Assembly (NCBI GenBank): GCA_041158045.1
Contig: JBEBCD010000068.1
Span: 1 to 21,119, forward strand
Length of the DNA stretch: 21,119 bases
From: CAXRBC01 sp041158045
GTDB lineage: Bacteria > Actinomycetota > Acidimicrobiia > Acidimicrobiales > Ilumatobacteraceae
Reading direction: 5' to 3'
This document shows positions 20,520-21,119 of this stretch, in pieces. How positions within the stretch are numbered: position 1 is the first letter of the stretch; the number at the start of each line of letters is the position of its first letter. The notes under the pieces were generated by a model. It worked only from the letters and a program-made list of their open reading frames with translations. It ran no database searches and had not been told where the DNA came from. Both the position numbers and the translations under genes were made by a program.

Positions 20520-21119
20520 CTAGTCCACCAGCGCGTCGCCGCGCAGGCCCGCCCGCTCGAGGTGGATCGGCAGGACCCGACCGTAGAGCTGGCGCGTGCG
20601 CTCGGGGCTCCCGACGACGCCCTCCACCTCGGTGAAGCTGAAGATGGCCACGTACCGCCGCGTCGGGCCGGCGAGCGGCGTGACGCGGTGGAGCGAGTAG
20701 CGGCCCTTGAAGATCTGCAGGTCGCCGGGCTCGAGGTGCAGCGAGTGCACGAGCGTGCGGTCGCCGTCGAGCACGCGGCCGACGCCGTCGTAGTTCTCGT
20801 CGGTCGCGGTCCGCAGGTTGGGGCTGTACTCGAACTCGCCGCCCGACTCCGCGTTCTGGATCGCGAGGGTGACCGTGTAGTTGTTGGTGTCGAAGTGCCA
20901 CGGGAAGCCGTTGCCCTCCTCCGCCACGTTGATGATCACGTCGGCGAGGGGATCGGCGTACCGGTGGAACGACGGCTCCTCGAGCACCTCCTGCACGAAG
21001 GGCGCGAAGGCGGGCCACTCGTAGATCGAGCGGACGAGGCTGTCGGCGCCGAAGTGATCCGCGGGGACGAACGAGTTCGACCGGTCGTAGAAGCGCCGCA
21101 GCGGGTGCGTGTCGGGCAG
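20520..21119 (-). CDS. Fe(II)/2-oxoglutarate oxygenase, ArpA/HalD-BesD-like (5' part outside window)
   Basis: The last 199 residues of a non-haem iron oxygenase are visible; the frame is open to the window edge, so the N-terminus is missing. The iron site is H75 and D77 (numbered from the window edge) in FPWHFDTNNYTVTLAIQ and the distal His in GRYSLHRVTP, with an Arg in TRRYVAIFSF for 2-oxoglutarate. GGEFEYSPNLR and DENYDGVGRVLDGD resemble, from memory, the ArpA-like group that databases tend to name HalD/BesD halogenase family. True BesD-type lysine halogenases replace the Asp of HxD by Gly; here the Asp is kept, so hydroxylation is expected. It lies 8 bases ahead of the PotA-like ATPase, linking it to the transport operon. 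Confidence 0.82.
   Translation of the reverse strand: MPDTHPLRRFYDRSNSFVPADHFGADSLVRSIYEWPAFAPFVQEVLEEPSFHRYADPLADVIINVAEEGNGFPWHFDTNNYTVTLAIQNAESGGEFEYSPNLRTATDENYDGVGRVLDGDRTLVHSLHLEPGDLQIFKGRYSLHRVTPLAGPTRRYVAIFSFTEVEGVVGSPERTRQLYGRVLPIHLERAGLRGDALVD

Noticed and set aside
20514..20522. TAGCCG at the oxygenase stop as a -10 for the PotA-like gene
   Set aside because: It lacks the sixth-position T and lies only 5 bases before the ATG; operon transcription from upstream is simpler.

Overview
The window is very GC-rich, tightly packed bacterial chromosome. RbfA, TruB, RibF, LeuS, a C4 zinc-ribbon protein beside RNase P RNA, two F420-type luciferase-like oxidoreductases, GTG starts and very short leaders together point to a high-GC actinobacterium. 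A lineage such as Acidimicrobiia is my guess, not something the sequence proves. No stretch over 300 bases lacks a gene, and I see no tRNA, IS element, phage gene or CRISPR array.

Layout. (1) 1-3655: the 3' part of RNase P RNA on +, then on - a small membrane protein, a C4 zinc-ribbon coiled-coil protein and a class A penicillin-binding protein. (2) 3735-6860: an F420-type oxidoreductase on +, convergent with a coupled pair on -: a saccharopine-dehydrogenase-like enzyme (resembling carboxynorspermidine synthase) and a PhyH-type 2-oxoglutarate oxygenase. (3) 6969-12167: ribF, truB and rbfA on -, divergent from leuS on +. (4) 12184-15044: a second F420-type oxidoreductase on -, divergent from a coupled PhyH oxygenase plus Rieske oxygenase on +. 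(5) 15069-21119: a class III aminotransferase on -, divergent from a PotD/PotB/PotC-like polyamine importer on +; its PotA-like ATPase lies on - behind a third 2-oxoglutarate/Fe oxygenase that runs off the window end.

Functionally, housekeeping genes (cell wall, ribosome and RNA maturation, flavin synthesis, leucyl-tRNA) are interleaved with an accessory set that looks suited to importing and oxidising or transaminating amines: a Pot-type importer, an aminotransferase, a CntA/choline-monooxygenase-like Rieske enzyme, three non-haem iron oxygenases and a saccharopine-reductase-family enzyme. The exact substrate cannot be read from sequence.

The most striking signal is the expression architecture. 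Three divergent gene pairs have only 18-24 bases between start codons, and each gap holds two overlapping, oppositely oriented TANNNT -10 elements set for leaderless transcription both ways. Two further genes seem to be reached through tiny leaderless ORFs (5 and 13 codons) whose TGA overlaps the next GTG start. Two -10 hexamers (TAGCGT) begin with the TAG stop codon of the gene upstream. Convergent genes are separated by little more than a perfect GC hairpin.
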